From the NCBI GenBank assembly GCA_030152585.1, contig JASLJC010000096.1, positions 1-16,005 of the forward strand: 16,005 nucleotides of DNA, given 5' to 3'. The stretch comes from Savagea sp. (GTDB lineage Bacteria; Bacillota; Bacilli; Bacillales_A; Planococcaceae). The position numbers were made by a program, and so were the translations under genes. The notes beneath the pieces are model-generated. The model saw only the letters and a program-made list of their open reading frames with translations, did not search any database and was not told where the DNA came from. This document shows, one piece after another, positions 6,693 to 14,409 of the stretch (the stretch's first letter is position 1; every line of letters begins with the position of its first letter).

Positions 6693-8783
6693 TCAATCGT
6701 CGTTCGATGTTTCTTCTACAAAATCACATGTCGGACATTTCACTGTTATTTTTTTCTTCGTTCTTCGTTCCACGAGTGTTTCCTCACATTTCGGACATTT
6801 TCGCGGAATCGGTTTATCCCACGACACATAGTCACACGTTGGATATTGATCACAACCGTAAAAGACACGATTTCGTTTACTTTTTCGTTCGACTACTTCG
6901 CCTTCTTTACACGTCGGACATTTTACTCCTACTTGTTTCACAATCGCTTTCGTGTTTCGGCATTCTGGGAAATTTGAACATGCCATAAATTTACCGTATC
7001 GTCCCATTTTATAAACCATCGGCGAACCACATTTTTCACAATCTTCACCAACAGGTTCATCTTTAATTTCAATTTTTTCCATTTCGGCGTCTGCTTTTTC
7101 AACGTGTTTTTCAAAATCTTGATAAAACGTATCGATAACACGTTTCCACTCGATATCGCCTTCTTCAATTTTATCCAAATCCGATTCCATCCCTGCTGTA
7201 AACTCAATATCAATAATATCTGGGAAATACTCATGAACAGATTCATGAACAATCGTACCGAGTTCAGTCGGAATAAAACGACGATCATCTAACGACACGT
7301 ACCCTCGTTTTTGAATTGTATCTAGTGTCGGCGCATATGTTGAAGGACGACCGATACCGAGCTCTTCTAACGCTTTCACGAGACGCGCTTCTGAATAACG
7401 TGGTGGTGGCTGTGTGAAATGTTGTTTCGGATCAACCGTTTCTGTTTGAAGCATTTCTCCTTCTTCTAATGGAGGCAATACTTTATCACTTGACTTCTTA
7501 GCATTCGTCGTCAACGTATTGTACACCTTTAAAAATCCTTCAAACTTTACTTGTGAACCGTTTGCACGGAAACGGTGACCTTGATTCATAAAATCAACTG
7601 TTACGGTATCTAAAATAGCCGGTGCCATTTGACTTGCAATAAAGCGACTCCAAATTAATTGGTATAGTTTATATTGATCATTTGTCAAATATTGTTTCAT
7701 GCCTGCTGGCGGACGCATTGCAGAAGTCGGACGTACTGCTTCGTGCGCATCTTGTGCATTAGCATTTTTTTTCGTTGCTTTCTTTGGCGTATCTGTTGCT
7801 TTGACATATTCTTTTCCAAACATCTCTTCAATATACTGAACCGCTTCTTCTTTTGCACTGTCCGAAATACGTGTTGAATCTGTACGCATATACGTAATTA
7901 AACCGACCGTTCCTTCTTTTCCAATCGCAATTCCTTCATACAATTGCTGAGCGAGCATCATCGTTTTACGCGCACGGAAATTTAAACGTCGTGCCGCTTC
8001 CTGTTGTAAAGAAGACGTCGTAAATGGTAAAGCAGGATTCCGTTTTCTCTCTTTTCGCACGACTTGAGTTACTTCATAAGGAGATGACGTAATATCTTTT
8101 AAAATCTTTTGAACTTCTTCTTCATTATGAAGCTCTTGTTTTTTCTTTTCATCACCGTAATATACTGCTTCAAATGCCATATCGTCTTTTTCAAACTGAG
8201 ACGTAATACTCCAATATTCTTCAGGTTGGAATGCATTAATTTCATTTTCACGGTCAATAATTAATCGAAGCGCAACTGACTGTACACGACCTGCAGATAA
8301 ACCTTTCTTTACTTTTTTCCACAAGATCGGACTAATGTTGTATCCGACGAGTCGATCTAAAATACGGCGTGCTTGTTGAGCATCAACTAAATCCATATCG
8401 ATTGGGCGCGGGTTTTTAAACGATGCTTTTACTGCATCTTTTGTAATCTCATTAAAAACAACGCGGCAATCTGATTCTACATCTACACCGAGTTGATTCG
8501 CTAAATGCCATGCAATTGCTTCTCCTTCGCGGTCAGGGTCAGCTGCGAGATAAATACGATCTGCTTTTTTAGCTTCTTTTTTTAACTCTTGTAAAATCGG
8601 CCCTTTTCCTCGAATCGTAATATATTTCGGCTCATAGTTATTTTCGACATCAACGCCCATTTGACTTCGCGGCAAATCGCGTAAATGACCGAGTGAAGCT
8701 TTCACTTTATAATTTCTACCTAAATACTTTTGAATCGTCTTCGCTTTCGCTGGCGATTCAACGATGACTAAATTTTTTGCCAT
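6693..8783 (-). CDS. topA: DNA topoisomerase I (type IA)
   Basis: TopA relaxes negative supercoils by a covalent 5'-phosphotyrosyl mechanism. The 696 residues match Bacillus TopA. The N-terminal Toprim domain begins MAKNLVIVESPAKAK with catalytic Glu9 and has the acidic triad DPDRE at 82-86. The active-site tyrosine is Tyr298 in GLITYMRTDSTR. The C-terminal region carries Cys4 zinc-ribbon modules: one with CEKC and later CSNFPEC, one with CPTC and CDQYPTC, and a final pair CPKC/CPTC. The start has a GGAGG site about ten bases upstream. In B. subtilis trmFO and xerC follow topA; here a terminator follows directly. A candidate promoter framed by an inverted repeat lies upstream, so transcription may be partly independent of dprA. 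Confidence 0.98.
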   Translation of the reverse strand: MAKNLVIVESPAKAKTIQKYLGRNYKVKASLGHLRDLPRSQMGVDVENNYEPKYITIRGKGPILQELKKEAKKADRIYLAADPDREGEAIAWHLANQLGVDVESDCRVVFNEITKDAVKASFKNPRPIDMDLVDAQQARRILDRLVGYNISPILWKKVKKGLSAGRVQSVALRLIIDRENEINAFQPEEYWSITSQFEKDDMAFEAVYYGDEKKKQELHNEEEVQKILKDITSSPYEVTQVVRKERKRNPALPFTTSSLQQEAARRLNFRARKTMMLAQQLYEGIAIGKEGTVGLITYMRTDSTRISDSAKEEAVQYIEEMFGKEYVKATDTPKKATKKNANAQDAHEAVRPTSAMRPPAGMKQYLTNDQYKLYQLIWSRFIASQMAPAILDTVTVDFMNQGHRFRANGSQVKFEGFLKVYNTLTTNAKKSSDKVLPPLEEGEMLQTETVDPKQHFTQPPPRYSEARLVKALEELGIGRPSTYAPTLDTIQKRGYVSLDDRRFIPTELGTIVHESVHEYFPDIIDIEFTAGMESDLDKIEEGDIEWKRVIDTFYQDFEKHVEKADAEMEKIEIKDEPVGEDCEKCGSPMVYKMGRYGKFMACSNFPECRNTKAIVKQVGVKCPTCKEGEVVERKSKRNRVFYGCDQYPTCDYVSWDKPIPRKCPKCEETLVERRTKKKITVKCPTCDFVEETSNDD

Positions 8784-8862
8784 TGATCCGTTTCCTCCTC
8801 AAATTAGAGGTCCTTACTCCATTATGATTATAGGACTCATTTTCCATTTCATCATTTCTATC

Positions 8863-8911
8863 TGTTGCAAAATGTATAACAGTTCAGTCGTAAAATCAAC
8901 CTTTTGCAACA
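8863..8911. repeat. 10-bp inverted repeat framing the topA promoter
   Basis: TGTTGCAAAA (8863-8872) and TTTTGCAACA (8902-8911) are perfect reverse complements separated by 29 bases. The putative topA promoter lies between and partly over them. No T-run follows on either side, so it does not look like an ordinary terminator of dprA. It could be an operator or a leader hairpin. Confidence 0.6.
8871..8899 (-). promoter_or_regulatory. Candidate promoter of topA
   Basis: TTGATT (8894-8899) and TACATT (8871-8876) lie 17 bases apart on the minus strand, downstream of the dprA stop. A perfect TATAAT nearer the gene (about 8828-8833) lacks a convincing -35 at proper spacing, so I prefer this pair. 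The -10 overlaps one arm of the inverted repeat. Confidence 0.45.
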
Positions 8912-8918
8912 ACTTCAC

Positions 8919-9797
8919 TTATTTTCGTCGTAAATCTTCTACTAATTGCATCGGCTGAAAGAGCGGTATAGCCCCTTCTTCAATGAGTCGGTGTGGTCCT
9001 TCTGATAAAGGTGAATCAATCGGCCCAGGTATAGCCCAAATCGTTCGCCCATGATCAAGTCCGTAATCGATTGTACTCATCGTACCACTCTTTAATGCTG
9101 CTTCTGTTACGATAATTCCTTTACTCATACCACTAATAATGCGATTGCGTAACGGAAACATCCAACGCTTCGGTTTTACATACGGTGGATATTCAGTAAC
9201 GACAAGTTCATGTTTAGCCATATACGTATAGAGTTGTTCATTTTCTTTCGGATAAAAATAATCAAAACCGTGGGCAACGACCGCAATCGTTCGCAATTTC
9301 GTTTGAATCGCATGTCGATGGGCAAGCGCATCCGCTCCTTTTGCTAATCCCGAAACGATTACATGAGGGGCAATCAGATTATTGACACAATGTTTTAGTG
9401 CTCGACTCGTATACTCTGTCGCTTGCCTTGAACCTACGATAGCAATTTTAGGTCGCTTTAATAAATCAAAATCACCCATTGTATATAAAACAATCGGTGG
9501 ATCATATACGTGCGTTAAAAGATCAGGATATAACTCATCTTCTTCGACGAATGGTACGACTTTTTTCATTTCATAATATCGTTTGATTTCATCTTCAGAA
9601 GTGTGTAAAAACTGATCAAATCGAGCGATTACCGTTTTATCTCGTAAATGAAGTTTTTTAAGAGCTTCTTCTCGGTCCATTCGACGAAGGGATAAGCAAG
9701 AAACTCCTTCTTTCTTCAAATGATGAACTTTTCGAACATGCGGTAAAAGTGTATGTAAATGAACCCAGCACCATTTTTCTCGTTGTTGGCTTCCCAT
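8919..9797 (-). CDS. dprA: DNA-processing protein DprA (Smf)
   Basis: DprA binds single-stranded DNA entering the cell during transformation and loads RecA on it. From the chosen start the protein has 292 residues, close to B. subtilis DprA (about 297). A helical N-terminal part (1-100) precedes the Rossmann-like DprA domain: KIAIVGSRQAT at 117-127, IVSGLAKGADALAHR at 147-161, VVAHGFDYFYPKEN at 173-186, FPLRNRIISGMSKG at 214-227 and the end of the domain around GRTIWAIPGP at 250-259. There is no added C-terminal winged helix. The open frame extends 31 codons upstream to 9890, but those residues match nothing; the GGAGG site lies just before the ATG at 9797 and a promoter overlaps the extension, so 9797 is the start. 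Confidence 0.95.
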   Translation of the reverse strand: MGSQQREKWCWVHLHTLLPHVRKVHHLKKEGVSCLSLRRMDREEALKKLHLRDKTVIARFDQFLHTSEDEIKRYYEMKKVVPFVEEDELYPDLLTHVYDPPIVLYTMGDFDLLKRPKIAIVGSRQATEYTSRALKHCVNNLIAPHVIVSGLAKGADALAHRHAIQTKLRTIAVVAHGFDYFYPKENEQLYTYMAKHELVVTEYPPYVKPKRWMFPLRNRIISGMSKGIIVTEAALKSGTMSTIDYGLDHGRTIWAIPGPIDSPLSEGPHRLIEEGAIPLFQPMQLVEDLRRK

Positions 9798-9830
9798 TGC
9801 TTCCTCCTTTTCTCGCTTTCCCTCCCTTAT

Positions 9831-9859
9831 TATATAAATTAGTAAAATCTCTCCGTCAA
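9831..9859 (-). promoter_or_regulatory. Sigma-A-type promoter of dprA
   Basis: TTGACG (9854-9859) is followed on the minus strand after 17 bases by TATATA (9831-9836); an overlapping TATAAT (9829-9834) would give 19 bases. The start would be near 9823, about 25 bases before the dprA ATG. The position after the sucD terminator supports independent transcription of dprA. Confidence 0.65.
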
Positions 9860-9920
9860 GTGCTCGTACTATTTTTAAAATATTAAGCATTCTTTTTCAT
9901 TTTTTCAGTCATTTCCATAG

Positions 9921-9961
9921 AAAAATCACGAGTGAAGAGACTGAACTCTCCTACTCGTGAT
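9921..9961 (-). terminator. Terminator of sucCD
   Basis: A 9-bp perfect stem, ATCACGAGT (9925-9933) and ACTCGTGAT (9953-9961), encloses 19 bases that can form a further GAGA/TCTC pairing. It is followed on the minus strand by TTTTCT. It lies nine bases after the sucD stop. Confidence 0.85.
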
Positions 9962-9970
9962 CGATACGAC

Positions 9971-10873
9971 TTAAAATGTTTTACATTGATCATATAAACC
10001 TTTTTCTTTTAATACACGAATTAATGTTTCGCCAATAACTGAAGGTGTTTCGGCTACTTGAATACCGGCATCTTCTAATGCTTCAATTTTTGCTTTCGCT
10101 GTACCTTTTCCACCTGAAATAATAGCTCCTGCGTGTCCCATTCGCTTTCCTGGTGGTGCAGTTTGTCCGCCAATAAAACCGACGACCGGTTTCGTCATAT
10201 GTGCTTTTACCCATTCAGCTGCTTCTTCTTCAGCTGTTCCACCAATCTCACCGAGCATAACGACAGCATACGTCTCCGGGTCTTCATTAAACGCTTTTAA
10301 CACGTCGATAAAATTCGTACCGTTAACAGGGTCTCCGCCGATACCGACTGTTGTCGTTTGACCGATTCCTGCTTGTGTTAATTGATACGTCGCTTCGTAT
10401 GTAAGTGTTCCTGAACGCGATACGACACCGACATGTCCTTTACGGTGAATGTAGCCTGGCATAATTCCAATTTTACATTCATCCGCTGTTAATACACCGG
10501 GACTATTTGGGCCAATTAAACGCGTTTTCTTCCCTTCCATGTATCGCTTCACTTTTACCATGTCTAATACTGGAATATGTTCTGTAATACAAATGACGAG
10601 ATCGAGTTCTGCGTCTACCGCTTCAACGATTGCATCTGCTGCAAACGGTGCCGGTACATATACGACAGAGACGTCTGCTCCTGTTGCTTCTTTCGCTTCT
10701 TTCACCGTATTGAATACAGGTACGCCTGCTGCTTTTTGACCACCTTTTCCAGGTGTCACACCCGCGACAACGTTCGTACCATAGTCGCGCATTTCGTGCG
10801 TATGGAAAAGTGCTGTTGAACCAGTAATTCCTTGCACGATTACTTTTGTATCTTGATTAATAAAAATACTCAT
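9971..10873 (-). CDS. sucD: Succinyl-CoA synthetase alpha subunit
   Basis: With SucC it converts succinyl-CoA, phosphate and NDP to succinate, CoA and NTP in the TCA cycle. The 300 residues are standard length. The CoA-binding Rossmann part starts near VIVQGITGSTALFH (11-24). GPNSPGVLTADECKIGIMPG is at 121-140 and GIGGDPVNGTNF at 177-188. The phosphorylated active-site histidine is His247 in RMGHAGAIISGGKGTA, equivalent to the E. coli catalytic His. A GGAGGA ribosome binding site precedes the ATG. It begins 19 bases after sucC and ends at a strong terminator, so the two subunits form a two-gene operon. Confidence 0.98.
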   Translation of the reverse strand: MSIFINQDTKVIVQGITGSTALFHTHEMRDYGTNVVAGVTPGKGGQKAAGVPVFNTVKEAKEATGADVSVVYVPAPFAADAIVEAVDAELDLVICITEHIPVLDMVKVKRYMEGKKTRLIGPNSPGVLTADECKIGIMPGYIHRKGHVGVVSRSGTLTYEATYQLTQAGIGQTTTVGIGGDPVNGTNFIDVLKAFNEDPETYAVVMLGEIGGTAEEEAAEWVKAHMTKPVVGFIGGQTAPPGKRMGHAGAIISGGKGTAKAKIEALEDAGIQVAETPSVIGETLIRVLKEKGLYDQCKTF

Positions 10874-10892
10874 CCTGAATTACTCCTCCTTC

Positions 10893-12074
10893 TTACTTTA
10901 CGAGTTCGACTTCTTTTGATACGAGTTCGATAATTTGTTGCGCTCCGTCTGCCATTGTCGTTGCCGGAACGATTGCTAAACCTGATTCTTTTAGTAAACG
11001 TTTCCCACGTTCGACATTTGTTCCTTCTAAACGAACGACGAGTGGAACTTGAATATCAATTTCACGAGTCGCTTTAATAATACCTTCTGCAATTACATCA
11101 CATTGCATAATTCCGCCAAAGATATTAACGAAAATCCCTTTTACATTATCGTCAGATAAAATAATTTTAAAAGCTTCTGTCACTTTATCTGCTGTTGCAC
11201 TTCCTCCAACATCTAAAAAGTTCGCAGGTTGTCCGCCATAATAACTAATCGTATCCATCGTTGCCATCGCAAGACCTGCACCGTTAATCATACAGCCGAT
11301 ATTACCGTCTAAAGCAATATAACTTAAACCATGCTTTCCAGCTTCAATTTCTTTCGGATCTTCCTCTTCCATATCTCGTAGTGCTACGACATCTTTTTGA
11401 CGATATAAAGCGTTTTCATCGAAGTTAAACTTCGCATCTAACGCGACAAATTCCTCTTCTTCTGTTAAAACAAGTGGATTGATTTCTACCGTTGTTGCAT
11501 CTTTTGAAATGTAAACATTGTACATTTTCATCATAAATTTCGCTGCTTTATTCACAAGCGGTGCTGGAATATTCATACCGAATGCTAAACGTCTTGCTTG
11601 ATAAGGCATTAATCCGAGTACCGGATCGATTTCTTCTTTTATAATCTTTTCTGGCGTTGCCGCTGCTACTTCTTCAATACTCGTTCCGCCTTCTTCAGAT
11701 CCCATCATAATGAGACGGCTCGTTTGGCGATCGAGAATAATACTTAAATAAAATTCTTTACGGATGTGAAGACCTTCTTCAATTAATAATTTCTTCACTT
11801 CTTTACCTTCTGGACCTGTTTGTGGCGTGATGAGTACTTTTCCTAATAAATCGGTTGCATGCGCTTTCACTTCATCTAAAGAATGAGCAAGTTGAATACC
11901 GCCTGCTTTCCCTCGTCCACCTGCATGAATTTGTGATTTGACGACAACGACGTCTGTTCCGAGCTCTGCCGCTGCTTTCACCGCGCTATCGACATCTGTT
12001 ACAGGTATCCCTGCAGGTGTTGTAATGCCGAAGTCACGTAAAATTTGTTTACTTTGATATTCATGGATATTCAT
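10893..12074 (-). CDS. sucC: Succinyl-CoA synthetase beta subunit
   Basis: SucC carries the nucleotide-binding (ATP-grasp) and part of the CoA-ligase activity of the heterodimeric enzyme. From the chosen start it has 393 residues, slightly longer than the B. subtilis protein. It begins MNIHEYQSKQIL. The ATP-grasp part includes VVVKSQIHAGGRGKAGG near 45-61, and the C-terminal ligase domain includes MINGAGLAMATMD, GGSATADKVTEAF, FVNIFGGIMQCD and RLEGTNVERGK. An in-frame ATG lies five codons upstream (12089), but it overlaps the GGAGGA ribosome binding site; the ATG at 12074 is eight bases from that site and matches family N-termini. The gene has a strong promoter with candidate CodY and CcpA sites. 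Confidence 0.97.
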   Translation of the reverse strand: MNIHEYQSKQILRDFGITTPAGIPVTDVDSAVKAAAELGTDVVVVKSQIHAGGRGKAGGIQLAHSLDEVKAHATDLLGKVLITPQTGPEGKEVKKLLIEEGLHIRKEFYLSIILDRQTSRLIMMGSEEGGTSIEEVAAATPEKIIKEEIDPVLGLMPYQARRLAFGMNIPAPLVNKAAKFMMKMYNVYISKDATTVEINPLVLTEEEEFVALDAKFNFDENALYRQKDVVALRDMEEEDPKEIEAGKHGLSYIALDGNIGCMINGAGLAMATMDTISYYGGQPANFLDVGGSATADKVTEAFKIILSDDNVKGIFVNIFGGIMQCDVIAEGIIKATREIDIQVPLVVRLEGTNVERGKRLLKESGLAIVPATTMADGAQQIIELVSKEVELVK

Positions 12075-12122
12075 CAAATTGTCCTCCATTCAAATTAAAT
12101 TCGCACAATCGTTTACACTTTC

Positions 12123-12151
12123 ATTGTATTAAAGTTAATAGTTGTTGTCTA
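12123..12151 (-). promoter_or_regulatory. Strong sigma-A-type promoter of sucCD
   Basis: TAGACA (12146-12151) and TACAAT (12123-12128), each one base from consensus, are spaced by exactly 17 bases on the minus strand. Transcription should start near 12116, about 42 bases before the sucC ATG. Confidence 0.78.
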
Positions 12152-12155
12152 CTCT

Positions 12156-12170
12156 AACTTTCTGAAAACT
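12156..12170 (-). promoter_or_regulatory. Candidate CodY box upstream of sucCD
   Basis: On the minus strand AGTTTTCAGAAAGTT matches 13 of 15 positions of the CodY consensus AATTTTCWGAAAATT, and the two mismatches are symmetrical. It ends four bases upstream of the -35 element and is centred at about -47. Binding there could affect RNA polymerase contact and either activate or repress. The codY gene lies about 8 kb away in the same window. Confidence 0.6.
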
Positions 12171-12192
12171 TATCCGTTTGATGCATATTTAA

Positions 12193-12489
12193 TTATCCAA
12201 GTTTATTTTTATGCGCTTCATCGACGTGATATAAGTAAGCAAATACTTCTGCTACCGCTCCGTATAAACGTTCAGGGATTGCCTCATTAATATCCAGTTG
12301 GCTTAACAATTCAACGAGTGTCGGGTCTTCTTGAACCGGAACCCCATGTTCTGCCGCACGTTCTAAAATATTGTCGGCGATTAATCCTTTTCCTTTCGCT
12401 ACGACAGTCGGAGCTTCGGCTTGTTCTAGGTCATATTTAAGGGCGATCGCTTCTTTTCGTCGCTCTCGCCTATTTTGTTCTTTCGTCAT
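12193..12489 (-). CDS. FlhB-like small cytoplasmic protein (YlqH/FlhX type)
   Basis: The 98 residues resemble only the C-terminal cytoplasmic domain of the flagellar export protein FlhB, without membrane segments. EAIALKYD (13-20) is followed by APTVVAKGKGLIADNILERA, then GVPVQEDPTLVELLSQLDINEAIPERLYGAV (from about 50) and VFAYLYH, which align with FlhB sequence after its NPTH self-cleavage site. Here the NPTH site is replaced by a basic leader, MTKEQNRRERRK, so it looks like a pre-cleaved FlhB tail. Homologues are ylqH of B. subtilis and HP1575 (FlhX) of Helicobacter pylori; the latter can stand in for the FlhB C-domain. The ATG overlaps the stop of the FliK-like gene (ATGA), suggesting coupled expression. 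The exact role is unknown. Confidence 0.88.
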   Translation of the reverse strand: MTKEQNRRERRKEAIALKYDLEQAEAPTVVAKGKGLIADNILERAAEHGVPVQEDPTLVELLSQLDINEAIPERLYGAVAEVFAYLYHVDEAHKNKLG

Positions 12490-14408
12490 ATTCTAAAATC
12501 CACTCCTTGTTTCCATTTCGATACTTTTTCAACGGTTACACGTTTTTTGGGACGCTCGTATTGCGCCTCGATCGGCTTGAAGAAAATACCAGACAAACGA
12601 TAGTCTTGTGCTTGTAAACCTTCTTTTAACTTTTGCTCAAACGCTACTCCTAGTTTTTGCACGTTCGGCGTATCATTAAAAATGGTAATCGTAACAATTT
12701 TATTTTGGACTTGCATATCGACGACCGTTTCATTTAATGCTTCTAAATTTAAATAAAATAATACGCGTGCAAAGTCCGGGTTAATTTCACCGTCATCTGT
12801 CATCTGCCCTTCCCAATGCAAAGTCGTGTCTAATTTTTTTCCGAACAATTCAAGAGGCACTTGCATCATAAATTGTTGTTGAGCCCCTTGCTCCGTTGCG
12901 CTTAATACAGGTGCATTCATTCGTAATAACATCGACTCTGCGCCATCGCGTACCGCTTTTGAAATAGAAGTATCTTGCAGTAATGCAAGCAATTGTGGCT
13001 TCAGTGCATCCATTACCGTCGCTTTTGAATGATTAAGTTGGGCGAGTTGATGCTCAAAATTAAAGCCTAGATGACGAACGACTTGTTGAAGCGCCTGTTT
13101 CACAACTTCCCCGTCTAACTTTTGCATCAATTGTTGTTCGAGTGCTCTTACTTCTTGAGGAATTGATTGTTCCATCTGTTGTAATGATACAATTGGCATT
13201 TGTTGACCAAGCCGCATCGTCGTTAACAATTGTTCAGTCGTTGGCCGTGCTGTCGGATTTTGATTCGTTTGGTCAACTGCTCGTAATGTTAACTGTTGCA
13301 TCACTTCCGCTTTTAATTGCTCTGTTTGAAATGTCGGATTTTGATTCGTTTGTTGAACGATTGTACGAATTGCTTGTTTCGTTTCGTTACTTAACGATTG
13401 AACTTGTGTTAATGAAGCAAGTTGACGCAACGCTTCTCCTTTATTAGAGCTGAGCTGTTGGATTACTTGGCTTACTTTTTGCACATCACGTGCTTCCGTT
13501 GCAGTCATCGGAGATGGCTGAATCGGTGTTTGCGCTAATTGTTGCATGAAGTTTGCCACTTTAGGTGACATCGTATTAGACGTGTTAGATAGTGTTAGTT
13601 GTGCCGAACTTTCAGGTGAAGCGAGCTGGCCGACAGCTTGAGCTAGTGATTGTTGTCCTAATGATTGAAACACTTGTTGTAAAACAGTGGCCGCTTGTTG
13701 CGGTGTGTCCGTCCGTATTAATTGTTGAAAAAGTTGAGCGACACTTACTCTTTGCATCGTCTGTTGTAGCGGTTGACGAATAGCATTCAATTGCTCTAAT
13801 ACGTTTTGTTTCATTTGCATCTGGATAGACGGATCCCGTTGAATCGCTTGTTGCAATGTTTGTAATAGTTGACTAACAGGCTCATTTTTTGTCAATGTTT
13901 GAAGCGACTGAAATACTTCATTTGTCATAGGTAATTTTTGTGTGACCATCTGTTGTAATACTCGTAGCGCTTGTGGTAATTGTTGCTTTGGTACACGTTG
14001 AAGCAATTGTTCTGCTTTTATAAATTGTTCACGTGTTGCGGGAATTTCGTGTTGAATAAAATGGCGTAACACAGCACTCATTTCTTTTGTAACAGGTAAC
14101 TTCAAAGCAGTTGCTAACGCTTCAATTCGTTGTGCCATTGGCATTTTGCTTTCTAATGGCCCTGAAACGACACGTAACTGTAATTCGGGACTTGTAGATT
14201 TCACTTGGAAGTAATGTGCATCTCCTGCTTTCATAGGCAACTCTAAACGAGCTAACATTTTCTCTTTACCAATTTGCACTTCAGCCATTTGGTTCGGATG
14301 TAGTTTTACAATTTTTCCGTGAAATAGCTGCCCTTCTCTCATCACAGTCGGCTGTGTCGGCGTTACTTTCTGTGCAGAGCCGGTCGTCACATTCGACATA
14401 GGCCACAT
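12486..14408 (-). CDS. FliK-like protein with Flg_hook-type C-terminus (YlqG type)
   Basis: A 640-residue protein. The N-terminal 25-80 region is predicted beta-rich (EGQLFHGKIVKL and following). A long Gln-, Thr- and Ser-rich helical middle (about 90-505) has many short QQ and QTLQQ repeats. The C-terminal part (about 510-610), with QVPLELFGKKLDTTLHWEG and later VDMQVQNKIVTITIFND, resembles the Flg_hook domain of the hook-length ruler FliK. FliK normally interacts with the cytoplasmic domain of FlhB to switch export specificity; here the next, overlapping gene encodes just such a domain. The homologue is B. subtilis ylqG (about 555 residues), which is shorter. The start at 14408 follows a GAGGAG site by seven bases; Met4 is an alternative. 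It begins one base after the rnhB stop. Function not established. Confidence 0.82.
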   Translation of the reverse strand: MWPMSNVTTGSAQKVTPTQPTVMREGQLFHGKIVKLHPNQMAEVQIGKEKMLARLELPMKAGDAHYFQVKSTSPELQLRVVSGPLESKMPMAQRIEALATALKLPVTKEMSAVLRHFIQHEIPATREQFIKAEQLLQRVPKQQLPQALRVLQQMVTQKLPMTNEVFQSLQTLTKNEPVSQLLQTLQQAIQRDPSIQMQMKQNVLEQLNAIRQPLQQTMQRVSVAQLFQQLIRTDTPQQAATVLQQVFQSLGQQSLAQAVGQLASPESSAQLTLSNTSNTMSPKVANFMQQLAQTPIQPSPMTATEARDVQKVSQVIQQLSSNKGEALRQLASLTQVQSLSNETKQAIRTIVQQTNQNPTFQTEQLKAEVMQQLTLRAVDQTNQNPTARPTTEQLLTTMRLGQQMPIVSLQQMEQSIPQEVRALEQQLMQKLDGEVVKQALQQVVRHLGFNFEHQLAQLNHSKATVMDALKPQLLALLQDTSISKAVRDGAESMLLRMNAPVLSATEQGAQQQFMMQVPLELFGKKLDTTLHWEGQMTDDGEINPDFARVLFYLNLEALNETVVDMQVQNKIVTITIFNDTPNVQKLGVAFEQKLKEGLQAQDYRLSGIFFKPIEAQYERPKKRVTVEKVSKWKQGVDFRI

Positions 14409-14409
14409 A

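Noticed and set aside
8797..8810. CCTC/GAGG hairpin that could mask the topA ribosome binding site
   Set aside because: Only four base pairs with a six-base loop and no competing structure, so there is no reason to call it a riboswitch.
9798..9890. 31-codon N-terminal extension of dprA
   Set aside because: It covers the dprA promoter, has no ribosome binding site and does not match DprA; the GGAGG-preceded ATG at 9797 fits the family.
13142..13447. Plus-strand open frames inside the FliK-like gene and elsewhere
   Set aside because: They are reverse-strand shadows of Gln-rich or acidic coding regions, without ribosome binding sites or recognisable products.
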